Positions 43,890 through 55,423 of a DNA stretch of 64,000 nucleotides are shown one piece after another. The DNA lies in assembly GCA_036924285.1 (NCBI GenBank), contig JAYKYS010000009.1, forward strand, positions 3,720,001 through 3,784,000, in the 5' to 3' direction. The notes under the pieces were generated by a model that was not told the DNA's origin, searched no databases, and saw only the letters and a program-made list of their open reading frames with translations. Source of the stretch: Asterella californica (Eukaryota; Streptophyta; Marchantiopsida; Marchantiales; Aytoniaceae). The translations under genes and the position numbers were made by a program. How positions within the stretch are numbered: position 1 is the first letter of the stretch; every line of letters begins with the position of its first letter.

Positions 43890-44780
43890 ATTTTGTCATG
43901 TAGTAGCGAGCAGTTCATCACTAGAAGATAAAATAGTAAGGACATACTAGCGACTAGACAGTCTCGATGATGTGGTAGAATACATGATTTACTGACGTGA
44001 CACTCTACTGATATGACGAGTCTTAAGTGGCTACTAACGTGACGTTTATTTTATCATGTAGTGACGAGTGTCTCACCACTAGAAGATAAAATAGTATTGA
44101 TGTAGCACCTCTACTGATGTGACTGTCCCTGCTGACGTATTGGAGTCCAAGTGATCGCTGACATGGCAAGATCTAAGTGGATGCTGATATGATACATATT
44201 TTGTCTTGTAGTGACGAGCGACTATCCATTAGAAGGCAAATTAATACTGATGTGGTGGTCCTTATTGACATCTCGATGTCCGAGTGGTCACTAACATGAC
44301 ATTTGTTTTGTCTTGTAGTAATGATAGACTTGTCGCTAGAAGATAAAATATTACTGATGTGTCAGTCTCTTCTGTCATATCTAGATGGTCGTTGACGTGA
44401 CGAGATTGAGGTGGTTGTTGATATATCATTCATTTTGTCTTGTAGTGATGAGCAGTTTATCACTAGAAGATAAAAATAATACTGATGAGAAGTCATAAGA
44501 GTCCATGTGATCACTGACATGACATCTATGTTGTCCTGTAGTGGTGAATGGCTCATCAATAGAAGACAAAATAGTGATGGCAATCTTTACTTATTTGCCG
44601 GAGTCCATGTGATTATTGACGTGGCACATATTATGTTTTTTAGTGGTGAGCGACTCACCACTAGAAGATAAAATAGTATTGATGTGGCTGATGTGTCGGA
44701 CTTCATGTGACCGCTGACATGGTGAGACTTAGGTGGTTGTTTGTTTTGTCTTGTAGCACCGAACGGTGCTAAAAGACAAA
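43890..44780. repeat. Array of eight 45-nt hairpins with TAGTG/CACTA stems
   Basis: Eight imperfect inverted repeats start at 43890, 44048, 44198, 44305, 44432, 44528, 44630 and about 44740. Each is about 45 nt and has the form ATTTTGTCTTGTAGTG, a loop of about 13 nt, and CACTAGAAGATAAAAT. The spacers (about 50-115 bp) are themselves related, with phrases such as CTGACATG and ACTGATGTGG. The stem motif resembles the CACTA termini of plant En/Spm elements, so this may be a subterminal repeat region or nested ends of such elements. There is no coding sequence. Confidence 0.75.
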
Positions 44781-45060
44781 TAGTAGTGACATGAGATGGA
44801 TGTGATACCTTTGCTCCGTTTGATACTCTTTTCTTTATATCCTCATAACTCTCTATAGGTAAGTCGGATCAAACTTATTTTTGGCTCCTGGGAAAGCTAA
44901 TTTTTTTATCTATATTTCTAGAAAATCATTTATAATTTTGGATGGCTATAATTTTAAATCGGCTCAGTCATTTGATAAATAAGTCAAACGTCCCTAATGA
45001 ATGTAAAAAGAGCGTAAAAGGAGATGTTATGACTTCATACTATTTTTTATATCATCTTGC

Positions 45061-45405
45061 TACGCCTGGACTTAGAGATACCTTGACAAAATTGTACTAA
45101 TATCCCGCACCTCGAGGAAATGAGTCCATTTCAAAATCCCGACAGTAAACTTAACTCTATAATCCACATTAGATGACTACACTGGTGTTGGGACAGGTAG
45201 AGATATCTCGCAATCACGATATGCTTAAGGGACCTTGGACTTAGAGATATCTTGCCAAAATTGTACTAAATATCACGCACCTCGAGAAAAAAATCCATTT
45301 CAAAATTATAGGGATAAACTTATCCCTATAATCTACATCAGGTGACTACATTGGTGTTGGGATAGACGGAGACGTCTCACAATCACGATGTGCTTAAGGG
45401 ACATC
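45061..45405 (+). repeat. Tandem duplication, unit about 169 bp
   Basis: Two head-to-tail diverged units start at TGGACTTAGAGATA (45067 and 45236). Each also contains CGCACCTCGAG, ACTACA(C/T)TGGTGTTGGGA and CAATCACGAT(A/G)TGCTTAAGG. There is no coding content. It is probably part of an LTR or another dispersed repeat. Confidence 0.6.
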
Positions 45406-47280
45406 TAGTCTTGTCTTTATGCAGCTTGGTGCCTCTCATATTCTCTCGAAGGGGCTAGCCTACTGTGTCATTATAAGCCGATTGTGAGTCTACATCGGCT
45501 TGAGATCAAGACCTCTCTCCTACAAGTTTCACTGCTCTGCAAGGTAGCTGATCCCACAACTATTCATAGAAGACAATTCTAAGATTAATAAGGTACTCAT
45601 GTATACTATTTCACCTCCCTTTACTAATACAAACTTCATAATTTTCCCATACATGATTTTTTACATTTTAAATTTTTGCAACATACAGTATACTACAGTC
45701 TACACAATGGTGCTCTCAACACTCCATTTCAAATTGAACGCGTACTTCTCGCGTTCACAATTCTCACAAAGTGCTTGGGGTAGCTCTTTACCTGCAACTC
45801 TGTTTCTTACGTTCCAAGCGTCTTACGTCTCATGTTGATCAGCACGACGAGCATGACAATGTGGTACTCTCATATATTTGACTTCTCACTTTCTCCTTAG
45901 TATATTTGTCAGATGCGTTCATGATGAATTTCCATCCATGGATTCACATCATGACATAGATAGTAAACTATATGTAGGACAAAATAATTTATTCTCATTC
46001 ACTCCATATTCGGTAGACAAACCTCAAGGTATAAACATATAATACACATAAAACATAAATGCGATCTTTAACCTAGACATATGGTGTTTTGAATTCATCT
46101 GAACGTTAAGTTGTATCAGTTAAGGACGTGCAGCATACATTGATGATTACAATTTTTGTCATTATGGAGAATTATTATTCTCTTGTTACAACATGCGATC
46201 GTTAAGCTATAATAATTAGCAATTAGCCTACATAGATTATTGCTATTTTTTCACATGCATAGTATGCAATGCACCTTGTTGCCATTGTAGTTGTTGCTCA
46301 ACAGTTTACAACTTGTTCATGGTTAACCTCTATCGATCATATTGTTTTATGAGATGATCACCTTTTTGTTGTGATAAGCTATCGTATAATATCTTCATTT
46401 CGATCAAATAGAGTAACAATTGTGCATTTCACATTGAACAACTAAAATCGACAAGTGCCTCATGAGAATGGTGCATATTGATTTTTTGTTTTCTTACGCA
46501 AGAAGTTATGTCGCTTCAAAACTCATACTTCTCTCTTCTCTCATATAATACTTGTAGAAAAGACTTTCTGATTTTCCAATCCGATCTGCTCAACTTGTTC
46601 CTCTTGCCAAGCAGATTTTTACAATACAAAAAATCACCACAAATAGACTCTTGAGCAAAGAGATATGTCTCATCAACACAGAGCTTTATATCTTGTTCCA
46701 GTTCAACTTCGCCAATCCAATTTCAGTTTGGTTGATATTGACCTTGACCCATTTGACCCAACCTAATCCTATCCGAAAATCACAAAGAAAATATGACAGT
46801 CTCTCGACTCTGTATCCAAAAATCCTTAAAATGACCTTGGTGGTACAACTTTTATATTTTTGACAAGCAGCCCACTTAGATCTACGTGTCGTCTCTCTGC
46901 TCTACCATATGTATACATGCATGTGATCACATGACATCCATGTAAGACATCACATGCCAAGTATGTACACTACCACATCATCAATTGACCCACTTTCACA
47001 TCCATACAGTAAGCATTTTTCACATCACCCTTATCCACAAAGTGTTATCATATAGTTACTAATTTTATACGTGAAAGTTGTATAAGAATACACGAGGTAT
47101 CTAGTTGTGAAGATACCGTGTGCAAGAACAAGAGGAGAGATAGATGCAACCACGGAATGAGCCTTTCTAATATCCAAACCTCGCTTTATGTACATTTTCA
47201 TTGTAAAATTCAAAACTAAGAAACATACATAATTCATTTGTAAACTGCACCTCAAATACATAATCAAGTCTTCAAATCCA
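45406..47280. other. AT-rich spacer between the two LTR relics
   Basis: No supported gene or clear repeat. Short open frames here have no recognisable features. Confidence 0.4.
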
Positions 47281-48496
47281 AACCTAAGACAAGAACCGTC
47301 GAAACGTAATTAAAAGTAAGAGAAACACCTCTTTCCTAACAGCAAGCTCCACAACAACGTCTCATCATCTTAATCTTGAATACTCTATATAACAACCACA
47401 ACCATAACTCTCTCATCGTATTGATGTTGTCGCTCAATATCACTAGCCCAAATGGTCAGATCACTTTTAACCTATGAGTGTCGTGAGTATAAATCCACGT
47501 AGCTCCGATATAGAAATTGCAACTCGACGTCAAAATTCTAAAATTGCACCGCTGTCATCACTCAATATACGACTAGCCCTGTGGTCATATCACATTTAAC
47601 CCTTGAGGGTAGTGGTACGAACACACATCTAGCAATATAGAGAGGATTGTATCCAAATAACGAAGTAGGTACCAACTTGTAACGAAGAACTCAAAAAATA
47701 TCAATTTGTGAACTTCCTCCTTGTCTCAAACGAACTTCAGATATGCATAGGGTTACTATCTTAACCTCAACGGCACCAAGAACCTCCAAATCCGATTCCC
47801 AACAACCAAGAGAGCTCCAACTTTTGATCACATGTGATCAAACCTCCAAAACTTCCTCCTTACGGACTAAAATCACTCACACTGTCCAAACGGATCGTCT
47901 GATATGAGAACCATCTCCTCTCGTCCAACTCTACTTAACAAGCAACTGGAGCACTCCAATCCTTTCTCCCTACGTCTCAACTTCTCTCAGAACACATCAT
48001 ACAATCCATCTCTACACAAATCGTCTTAACCTATGCTCATATGCACAGATCTAAATACAATGACACCTTACGTGCATGCATTAGACCTCTCTATCTCCCG
48101 AAACATCCACAAACAAGTCAAAGATACAAGTTAATCCTTTTATCATCCCCTTACGTTAGTTTTCAGAATATGTGAAGTCTCCAGAATATGGATAAGCAGC
48201 CCCCTTGTCTCCTTAGTATAACGCTAGAACCGGCAAATATCTAATCAGCGTCGACAAGTTAAGGCTTAGCTTGTTTTTCACATCTTTCAAACCTCATAAC
48301 ATCGTCATTAAGCATCCAAATAAAATATATGAAATACTCATGAGAACCTTACAACAAGCTCTACTACTTGATGGTTTGAAAACAAAGATATGAAAGTAGA
48401 TCAAAAGTTGTTATTTCTCTCCATGAGCATCTTTAAGACAAAAATATGAAACCTTGAAATTCAACTTTCAAGTAGAAGCTGATCCATGATATGACA
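47280..48496 (-). repeat. LTR of the reverse gypsy relic
   Basis: Minus-strand counterpart of 41548-43505. It starts TGTCATATCATGGATC at 48496 directly after a purine-rich GAGGAGGTGGA tract. It shares a GATCGTCTGATATGAG-type phrase with the forward LTR (opposite strand) and the AAGCTAAGCC/AGCTTGTTTT region. A diverged internal duplication of about 125 bp begins at 47434 and 47561 (CTCAATAT...CTAGCCC). The distal limit is approximate. Confidence 0.5.
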
Positions 48497-48505
48497 TCCA
48501 CCTCC

Positions 48506-48895
48506 TCTAAACATGTGCATCCACCAATATGCACCAAATATACCAACCAAAGAGTGGACCGGCGCTTCCCACAACCTCGTCGTCCTCTCTTATATCCTCG
48601 AGCTCGACATCTTCCTCATCATCCTCGTACTCAAACTCTATTGCAATGTCGCTTGTATCTAGCTCTTCATCTCGTTGCTTGAAAATATTAACTCATTTGT
48701 ATGCTACTGATATCTTGAGCTTTGCATCATCTAACTCCCTTAACTCATATGTGGCATTGTTGTGAGCCCTTTCTACAACATACAGACCAACGCTCAAGAA
48801 TTTTTGAACCGCACTATGCTGATTGTCTAGACTATTGTCATATACACTAACCAAATTATTTTTCTTGATTTCTCTTGATCTCAATCGACCATGAC
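48506..48895 (-). pseudogene. C-terminal remnant of gypsy integrase/polyprotein (reverse relic)
   Basis: Homologous to 41095-41459 on the opposite strand: REIKKNNLVSVYDNSLDNQH, NNATYELRELDDAKLKISV, then an in-frame TGA where the other relic and the family have Arg (CGA to TGA), followed by NIFKQRDEELD and a long acidic tail. As in the forward relic, no enzymatic core is left. Confidence 0.72.
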
Positions 48896-48904
48896 CATGA
48901 CCAT

Positions 48905-49468
48905 CCTTAATATAACAGTAAGAACTACAAATATCTAGTCAACACCGACGAGCTAAGGTCTAGCTTGTTTCAGCGGTCGGCAAAACATCGCACGTCTTGC
49001 AGCGTCCGGTGCGTCCCTGACGGTCCTTGAAAATCCAGAGGAGCGAGTACTCTTCACACTCGGTCGTACTCATAACCGCATCAGGTCTCCAAGGTGAACA
49101 ACCTCTAGTCGATAGAACAATGTAGGTAAGGAAAGTCGGCAAAACAGATCCGTAACTTCGGGAAAAAGATTGGCTCTGAGGGTCAGTTCGGAGGACTGCG
49201 TCTGGACCTCGGTGGGCTGTCGACGGTCTGTCCGAGCTGCTCGCACGTTCCCATATTCCGAACTCCATCACATCGTCATTAAGCATCCAGATGAAGTACG
49301 TGAAATACCCATGAGAACTTTAGGATGAGCTCTACCACTTGATGCTTTGAAAGTTGAGATCCGAAGTAGATCAAACAGTCACTATTTTCCTCCATAAGCA
49401 TCTTTGGAGCGAAAATATGAAACTTTGAAATTTCGATTTTCAAATAGAAACCGGTTCATGACACAACA
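48905..49468 (-). repeat. Second, truncated LTR of the reverse relic, with an rRNA insert
   Basis: The LTR start (TGTGTCATGAACCGG, near 49468) and its inner part (48905-48971) match the other LTRs of this family. Between GCTTGTTT (48970) and CCCATATTCCGAACTCC (49250) the expected continuous LTR sequence is split by about 270 bp of 28S rRNA. The other LTRs run straight through this point (GCTTGTTTTACCCATCTTTCGA on the corresponding strand), which shows that the rRNA is an insertion. Confidence 0.6.
48972..49245 (+). rRNA. Internal fragment of nuclear 28S (26S) rRNA inside an LTR (pseudogenic)
   Basis: The plus strand reads as diverged large-subunit rRNA. Recognisable phrases in the right order are CGTACTCATAACCGCATCAG, GGTCTCCAAGGTGAACAACC, CGATAGAACAATGTAGGTAA, AAGTCGGCAAAACAGATCCG, TAACTTCGGGAAAAAGATTG, GGCTCTGAGGGT and, near the end, TCGGTGGGCTGTCGACGG. 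Compared with the plant 26S sequence I remember, it carries scattered substitutions, many of the C-to-T or G-to-A type, as expected for methylated silent DNA. It is only about 8 percent of a full 28S gene and lies inside a retrotransposon LTR, so it is not functional. Confidence 0.88.
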
Positions 49469-52400
49469 ACGTAATAACATCATATTGCTACATGTCGTCA
49501 TCATACCAGCATGCAAAAACACATGCCATCGTTATGTCATCATGCATTGACAAGTTATCGTGCAAGTCCAGTCAACACCACCATATCAACAAATTGACAC
49601 CTCAACAAAAAATGTCACATCAGCAAAAAAACAACAAGTGTCAACCAAAGTACACATTTTTATCTCTAACATGTCAGAAAGTGTCACTTCAAGAATCGAT
49701 ATGCCACGTCAGCATCACGACATCTCAAATTCTTAAAAATGAAACTCCATCGTCTATGTTTTGTTCGCGATCAAGAATAATCAAATTGTGATCCCTCGTC
49801 AAGATCTATCCAATGTTGCTATCAGAACCATGTTTGAAGTAAGTTGAGAAATAATATTCTCATGACCTTGATTGCACATCATATTCGATCCATGATACAA
49901 CAACACTGATCTTATTAATTATTATTTTTTAGCCAACATGTCAGTGATATAGTGTTGACAAAAGAACATGCAAGTTTTCATTATGAAACAACTTGAACTT
50001 TCACTCCAATAGTGAAAGTTCAAGTTGAGATCTACATATTACATACGAGTAAGTATTTGAGTGTAGTAGTGATGTCGTAGAGCTTGAAGTTTGGTTTGGG
50101 AATACATGGGATATCTTGTTGTAGAGAGATACGGCAATACCTTGGACCAACTCAATGAAATCTTGATGCCTTCACTACCCAATCTATCATGCTTTTTCTC
50201 GGTTTCTACTGACTTAATTTGACCTTAAGTGTCACATACATGCACCACATAACACAACTAGATGTTCAATCTTACTCTAAGTACATGAAAGATCTATATA
50301 TGATAAACATATTTTTTCAAAAACTTCGATAACATATTGCTCCCAACTCAAACTTCCAATTGAGCGCTGACCTCACATGAAATTCTCTTTGACCCCTCAC
50401 CATTACTCTATGAAATTTCAGCTCCAGATCTCAAACTAGTTGCTCGAAATGGACCAAACTTTTTGTCTGTGCTAACTTATGAGCGTTATAGACCCCGGTG
50501 GATACAATCCACGACCTCAATACCTTTTCTAAACCAAATGAGCTGAAATTTCACATATAGTAAGTTGATAAGACACACTCCAATCTTGAAAATTTGCACT
50601 CAGAGGTTCGATCATATGCTCATGAAACAAGTCAATCTTTGGATCCAAGCAAAACGGTTTTACTTTTATCTCTCAATTGTTACATCTCAATTCAATTGAC
50701 TATTCCGAGGTCAAATCCAACACAAACGTAAGACCATTTATATCATTGCAACCAGCACGGTGTCCAATATCCAACCCCCTTCACACTATTCGATCATCTC
50801 TTGAAATCTCAAGACACTAAAAAACGTGACTTGATATACTGATTCGACCCCTTGACTTTGAATGATCCTAACTCCACACTTAGAACTCCAAATTGATGGA
50901 TCTCTCACTCTAGATTGTAGTCCATCTCGAGAGATTTCTAAGGAGACCTCGCACTCTACGAATGACCCGGAAAGACCTCCGAAACCTCAGAACCGTCCTT
51001 GGAACTTGGATGAAATTGATTGGTGAAAAATGAACAAATGAAAAAGAAGATTGGAGATCAATTTATCTCCTACTTGACATATAGATCAAGTTCTAACTCT
51101 AAAATACTCTTACACCTTCAAAGCTTGAACCAAAATACTTCGGACTCCATCCTTAACATATGATAATCATCATCGTCGGACATAGAGATTACAATAACAC
51201 GAAAATACACAAGATTGAATACAAAGACAAGATAATGACCTTGAATCGATCAACAATGAAAAGTACGACAAAAAGAAACGAGGAAGTCATCACTTGATTA
51301 GAATATTTCTCACCAAAATTTCTTGCGATCCACACATAATGGTTGATCTTTCGTCGATAATGACATCGGATATCAACCCAAACGTTGAAAAGGACGTTGG
51401 TTGGAAATTTCAGGTCCATTATCCGTCAAAGTAAAATGTACATAGTCAAGTTTCAATTCTTTCCATATGTGACGATCGGCAAGATCACTGGAGTAGCAAG
51501 TCCATTACCTTCCCCATGAACTCTTCACGAAAATACCAAGCAACGGAGACATGTCTCACGAATCCTCGACGCATCATCTTATACTCGGATGCAATGACAA
51601 AGACCATTGAAATGAACGCACACAAATTGCTGATTTGACATGTTTCACTATCGTGCGATCATTCAAACAGATAATTGCAATCATTCAACAAGTTACTCGA
51701 TAAGGTTCATGAAACATAAAGAAAAACATAACATAAGTTCTACGGGAATTTCATACAAGAGTCGCACCACAACACGACAACGGTTTATTATTTATTGAGC
51801 GAAGAGATATTCTATTACATCTTCGTGTACAAGGAGTAATTTGTCTCCAAGCTAACAACTTTATTCAAGTAAGCAACATATAACAGCAATTCAAGTTGAA
51901 AGGGTGCGCATAGACCAATGAGAGGAGAAGTTTATATCAAACAAATGAGCAATAGAGATCTTCCTACATTCGTTGGTATGGTTATGTAAATTCACTTTCT
52001 CAAAACCACCAACTATCTATGGTCATTGGAATATCATTTTTGATAATGTAATCTTCTATCGGAATTCCAGTTCCATAAATGATTGTTCATAAAACTGCTA
52101 TATAAATTATGTGGAGGCGACCGTTAACTTGTATGGAAGGATAGAGTTCAAGATGCAGCGACACCTTCAATACTTAAGTATTTTTCAATAGCGTACAAGT
52201 ACTGTGAGAGAAAGGTGAAAAGATGATATTGTATGAAAGACAAAGTTGAGATTTATCACCATTCAGCCATGAAGACATTTCTGATTGAATGCTAGAGGAT
52301 GATGAAGAATTATTTATTCTTTTTGGGACTATCAACACAAAAAATCAAGTTGAACTCAACTATCCTTCAACGTGCGCTATAGTTTAATAAACAAGACAAC

Positions 52401-53749
52401 ACACGTTTTTTAGATACAACTATAAGAACTTGCTTGAGATCTTTTATCCGATCTAGTAAGTATGCACCTCCTTGTAGATGGTTGATGATGGATTATTACT
52501 GGATGGATTATGCATTATTACTGGATGGACAATGGATTATTACTGAAAATCATCATTCGTCTTGAGATAATGGTCGACAATATATATAACATGTTCTTTG
52601 CTCTTTGCTCAATGTGCTATGTATTTTATTGTGGAACAACAAATTTGACATTCTGTAGAGAAAGAATAGGTATGGATTACTTCTCTCATGTTCAAACGCC
52701 ATCAAACAATACTAGACATTCTAGAAGTTCACACTATTTCGAAATATACCAATCTGTATTGCTCTGGAATGTCATAGGGGAGTCGCCAGAGCTTCTGAAG
52801 ATAACCAGAGAAGAAAATCTCATATTCATTTGCACAACGACACCTTCAAAGTTTTGCATGTTTATATTTCTTTTTGTTACAAGAGACACCTCAGTCAAGT
52901 GTACTTCCAAACTTGTGAAACAAGAGAATCCAAATCAACAGCCACTTGTGCAAACTCTTGTCTACTTCAATACTACTTCATTGAACTTCAGCACTAGTCT
53001 TGTCCTTGCATCGTGAGCCTTGCGAGCTTACAACATTATAACTTTTTAGTAGTAAACCAACTTCCAATTCTTCTTATTCATGAGACTGTGTGTTTGACGC
53101 GACTATGAGAAAAACAAGGATATACGCTTGCAACGAATTGTGTGATAATGCATTTGTGATTAATCTAATTTTTTTTTCAGGTTTCATAAAGACTCATCCG
53201 TCCTTTTCTCTTTTTAACCATCTCTTGAAACGACAAAATCCCCTCTTCTCTTCTATTGTTCACAATCGAAGTAAAACACATAGCAAAAAACTAAATGTCG
53301 ATCAGAATGGTTTTACAGTCTACTTGTCCCAAACAAAAATATATGGAGAGAATATCGAGTGCTAAGCAAGAGCAGAGTATAAATTAACTTTTGACCCATA
53401 AATTTTCTTCGAAGCAAGAAGATCTTGCGCATGGATATTCGAATATATATCATAGGTCTCCTCCAAGATGCATGGTGGACTTTTGCCCACTTGTTGTTAT
53501 AGGAAAAAGATATAAATGTTAAGTGTAAATTCCTTCTCAAGTTGTTAAAAAGATTAAAATATTTTATAAATATTAAATATGAACCAACATGGAGATGCAA
53601 GAAAACCTAGACACAAACCATAAAAGGAACATTTAACTACTTGTTTCCCAAAGTACATATGCAAGAAAACTAAGACATACACCATAAATGAGCACTGACA
53701 TACGTGCTCTCTAAAGATGTTGATTATCATCCAAGCACATTTTATCAAA
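49469..53749. other. Gene-free region, probable decayed retrotransposon sequence
   Basis: No gene supported. A perfect 17-bp stem with a 5-nt loop lies at 49989-50027 (CAACTTGAACTTTCACT and its complement). Near 52488-52545 GGATGGATTAT and ATTATTACTGGATGGA are repeated. An open stretch of 168 codons at 52510-53016 has no protein-like pattern. Confidence 0.4.
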
Positions 53750-53850
53750 GGTTTAGTTTATTACCTAATATTTCCTAACATAAAAATTAGTTAATAAATT
53801 AAACCTTACATATTTACCTCTTCCATCAGGAGAAGGTGAATATATATGCA
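53750..53850 (-). repeat. Double-hairpin element, copy d (reverse orientation)
   Basis: Hairpin 2 (arms 53750-53769 and 53786-53805, GGTTTAGTTTATTACCTAAT, 18 of 20 paired) precedes hairpin 1 (about 53809-53850, CATATTTACCTC facing GAAGGTGAATATATATG). Confidence 0.65.
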
Positions 53851-53929
53851 AGGAAGATAGACTTTTAGGAAAGAAAAATACTGTAACGTCCTGCTGCTAC
53901 ACCAGTGCATGCATTGCAGCCAACTTACG

Positions 53930-54600
53930 GTAACTGCAGTTCTTATACTTTTTGACAGTCATACCTGGTAAGGATGCGCGGTTCGCTCAACGCCCAGACT
54001 TTCGGTTTCTTTTAGCTTGTTCAGGATTTACAAAAGGCCCAGAAAGGCTGAACCTTCTATTACCAGCAGCAGATCCGGAGTCAAATCTTTTGCGGCGACT
54101 AGCGGCGAAGTCCCATACCGCTTTTATGATTGAAGGTACCGCAGCCAGTTCTGTTTCCGGCCGTTACTCGCTGGAGAAAAATGCGGCTGATTGTTCTTGT
54201 ATAAAAGAATGATAGACGAGAATAGTATGGTAAAGTCGGTTCCCCGCCAATGGAAGTCCTTGCAAGTCTTTAAGTCACCAGAACAGAAGAGGTCTGAACT
54301 CTGAAGGGTTTATTTAGACGAGAACCATATCGGCAGAACTTGCTTGATCGGGCCCTTGCGCACACAAATATTCCTTGACCGGGCCCGACAGACGTGGAAG
54401 GTAGATACCGGTCATTGACTGTAACGAGTGACTGACGGTGATCTGAGTCGCGAATGGAGGTTGAAGTGAAAAAGCAAATGTGTTCGCACGTACGATAAGC
54501 ATCTCTCCAGAATTTCCGTGTGTGAGTTGAGTCTGTAAAGAGGTTACCGATTATACTTGTCGGATATACCGGTTGTGGCCCGATCAAGTGAAACTAAACT
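53930..54600. other. Composition island of unknown origin
   Basis: About 650 bp that is clearly more GC-rich and less repetitive than the AT-rich flanks, bounded by double-hairpin copies d and e. An 86-codon open stretch (53952-54212, with GFTKGPERLNLLLPAADPES) and a 105-codon minus-strand stretch (54270-54587) are open, but I recognise neither. Inserted organelle DNA or a transposon fragment are the obvious alternatives. Confidence 0.35.
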
Positions 54601-54682
54601 TTTCGACCAAGGATCATATTTGGATCATAGCTTGTTTATTCACTTTATATTTCATGAAGCATGCACAAAAAGTGAGCACCCG

Positions 54683-54780
54683 TGCATATATATTATTCAC
54701 CTCCCTCATTAGAGGAAAATATGTAGGGGTTTAATTTAGTACTTAACCTTTCCTTTAAGAAGGGTTAAATATTAAATTAA
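54683..54780 (+). repeat. Double-hairpin element, copy e
   Basis: Hairpin 1 (CATATATATTATTCACCTCC facing GAGGAAAATATG) is followed by hairpin 2 (TTTAATTTAGTACTTAACC facing GGGTTAAATATTAAATTA). Confidence 0.6.
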
Positions 54781-55016
54781 ATAATATTAAATTAATGTAT
54801 AAACAGTTTGAGGTTATCTGACTTGTACCTCTAGCAGTGCGATTATTTACTCATGCCTTATGGTTTATATCCTGATCTGTTAGTGTTTCTAGGTATGGAT
54901 TAATAATTAATATTTATAAAATATTTTGATTATTTTTATCTATTTGATATATACATTTTATTTAACACATATATATATTTTCTGATATCATAAAAAAACA
55001 AAATTATGCAGAAGTT

Positions 55017-55083
55017 AATCAAGCACGTATATTTGTCACCTCCTCCATGTCAGATGGAGGAGGTATTAATATATGCTTGATTT
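55017..55083 (+). repeat. Hairpin element, copy f (hairpin 1 only)
   Basis: Arms 55017-55048 and 55054-55083, with CACCTCCTCCAT facing ATGGAGGAGGT and AATCAAGCA facing TGCTTGATT. This is the longest stem of the family here, about 28 pairs with few mismatches and a short loop. Hairpin 2 is absent. Confidence 0.65.
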
Positions 55084-55333
55084 ATGTACATTTTTGCTAG
55101 AAAAAACAAATAAATAAAAAATATTCTTCAGTTTAGGCAAGATGTTTATACTAAGAATATGATCATTTAACATATCACTTACAGGTTTTGTGATCATAAC
55201 GATCACATATAACAAAAGTATCTAAGGTCCAGTATACATTTTTAATTTTCAATAATTTTAATTTAGAAATAATTTCTCAGTTTTTTTTCTCTGCTTTTTC
55301 TTTGATTTCGACTAAAATTTTATGAAGCATGCA

Positions 55334-55423
55334 TATTCATCTCTTCCATCTGAATATGGAAGAGAGCATCAAGTTTAATTTATTAAATAATCTTTCTGTC
55401 TGAAAATATTAGATAATAAATTA
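55334..55423 (+). repeat. Double-hairpin element, copy g
   Basis: Hairpin 1 (TTCATCTCTTCCAT facing ATGGAAGAGAGCAT) is followed by hairpin 2 (TTTAATTTATTAAATAATC facing ATTAGATAATAAATTA), the same arrangement and spacing as copy a. Confidence 0.62.

Noticed and set aside
43890..44780. CRISPR-like regular repeat array
   Set aside because: The repeats are palindromic and diverged, the spacers are related to one another, no cas genes occur, and the host is a eukaryote.
52510..53016. 168-codon open stretch on the plus strand
   Set aside because: Composition is that of AT-rich random sequence, with no domain pattern, no splice context, no homologous trace on either side and repetitive DNA at its start.
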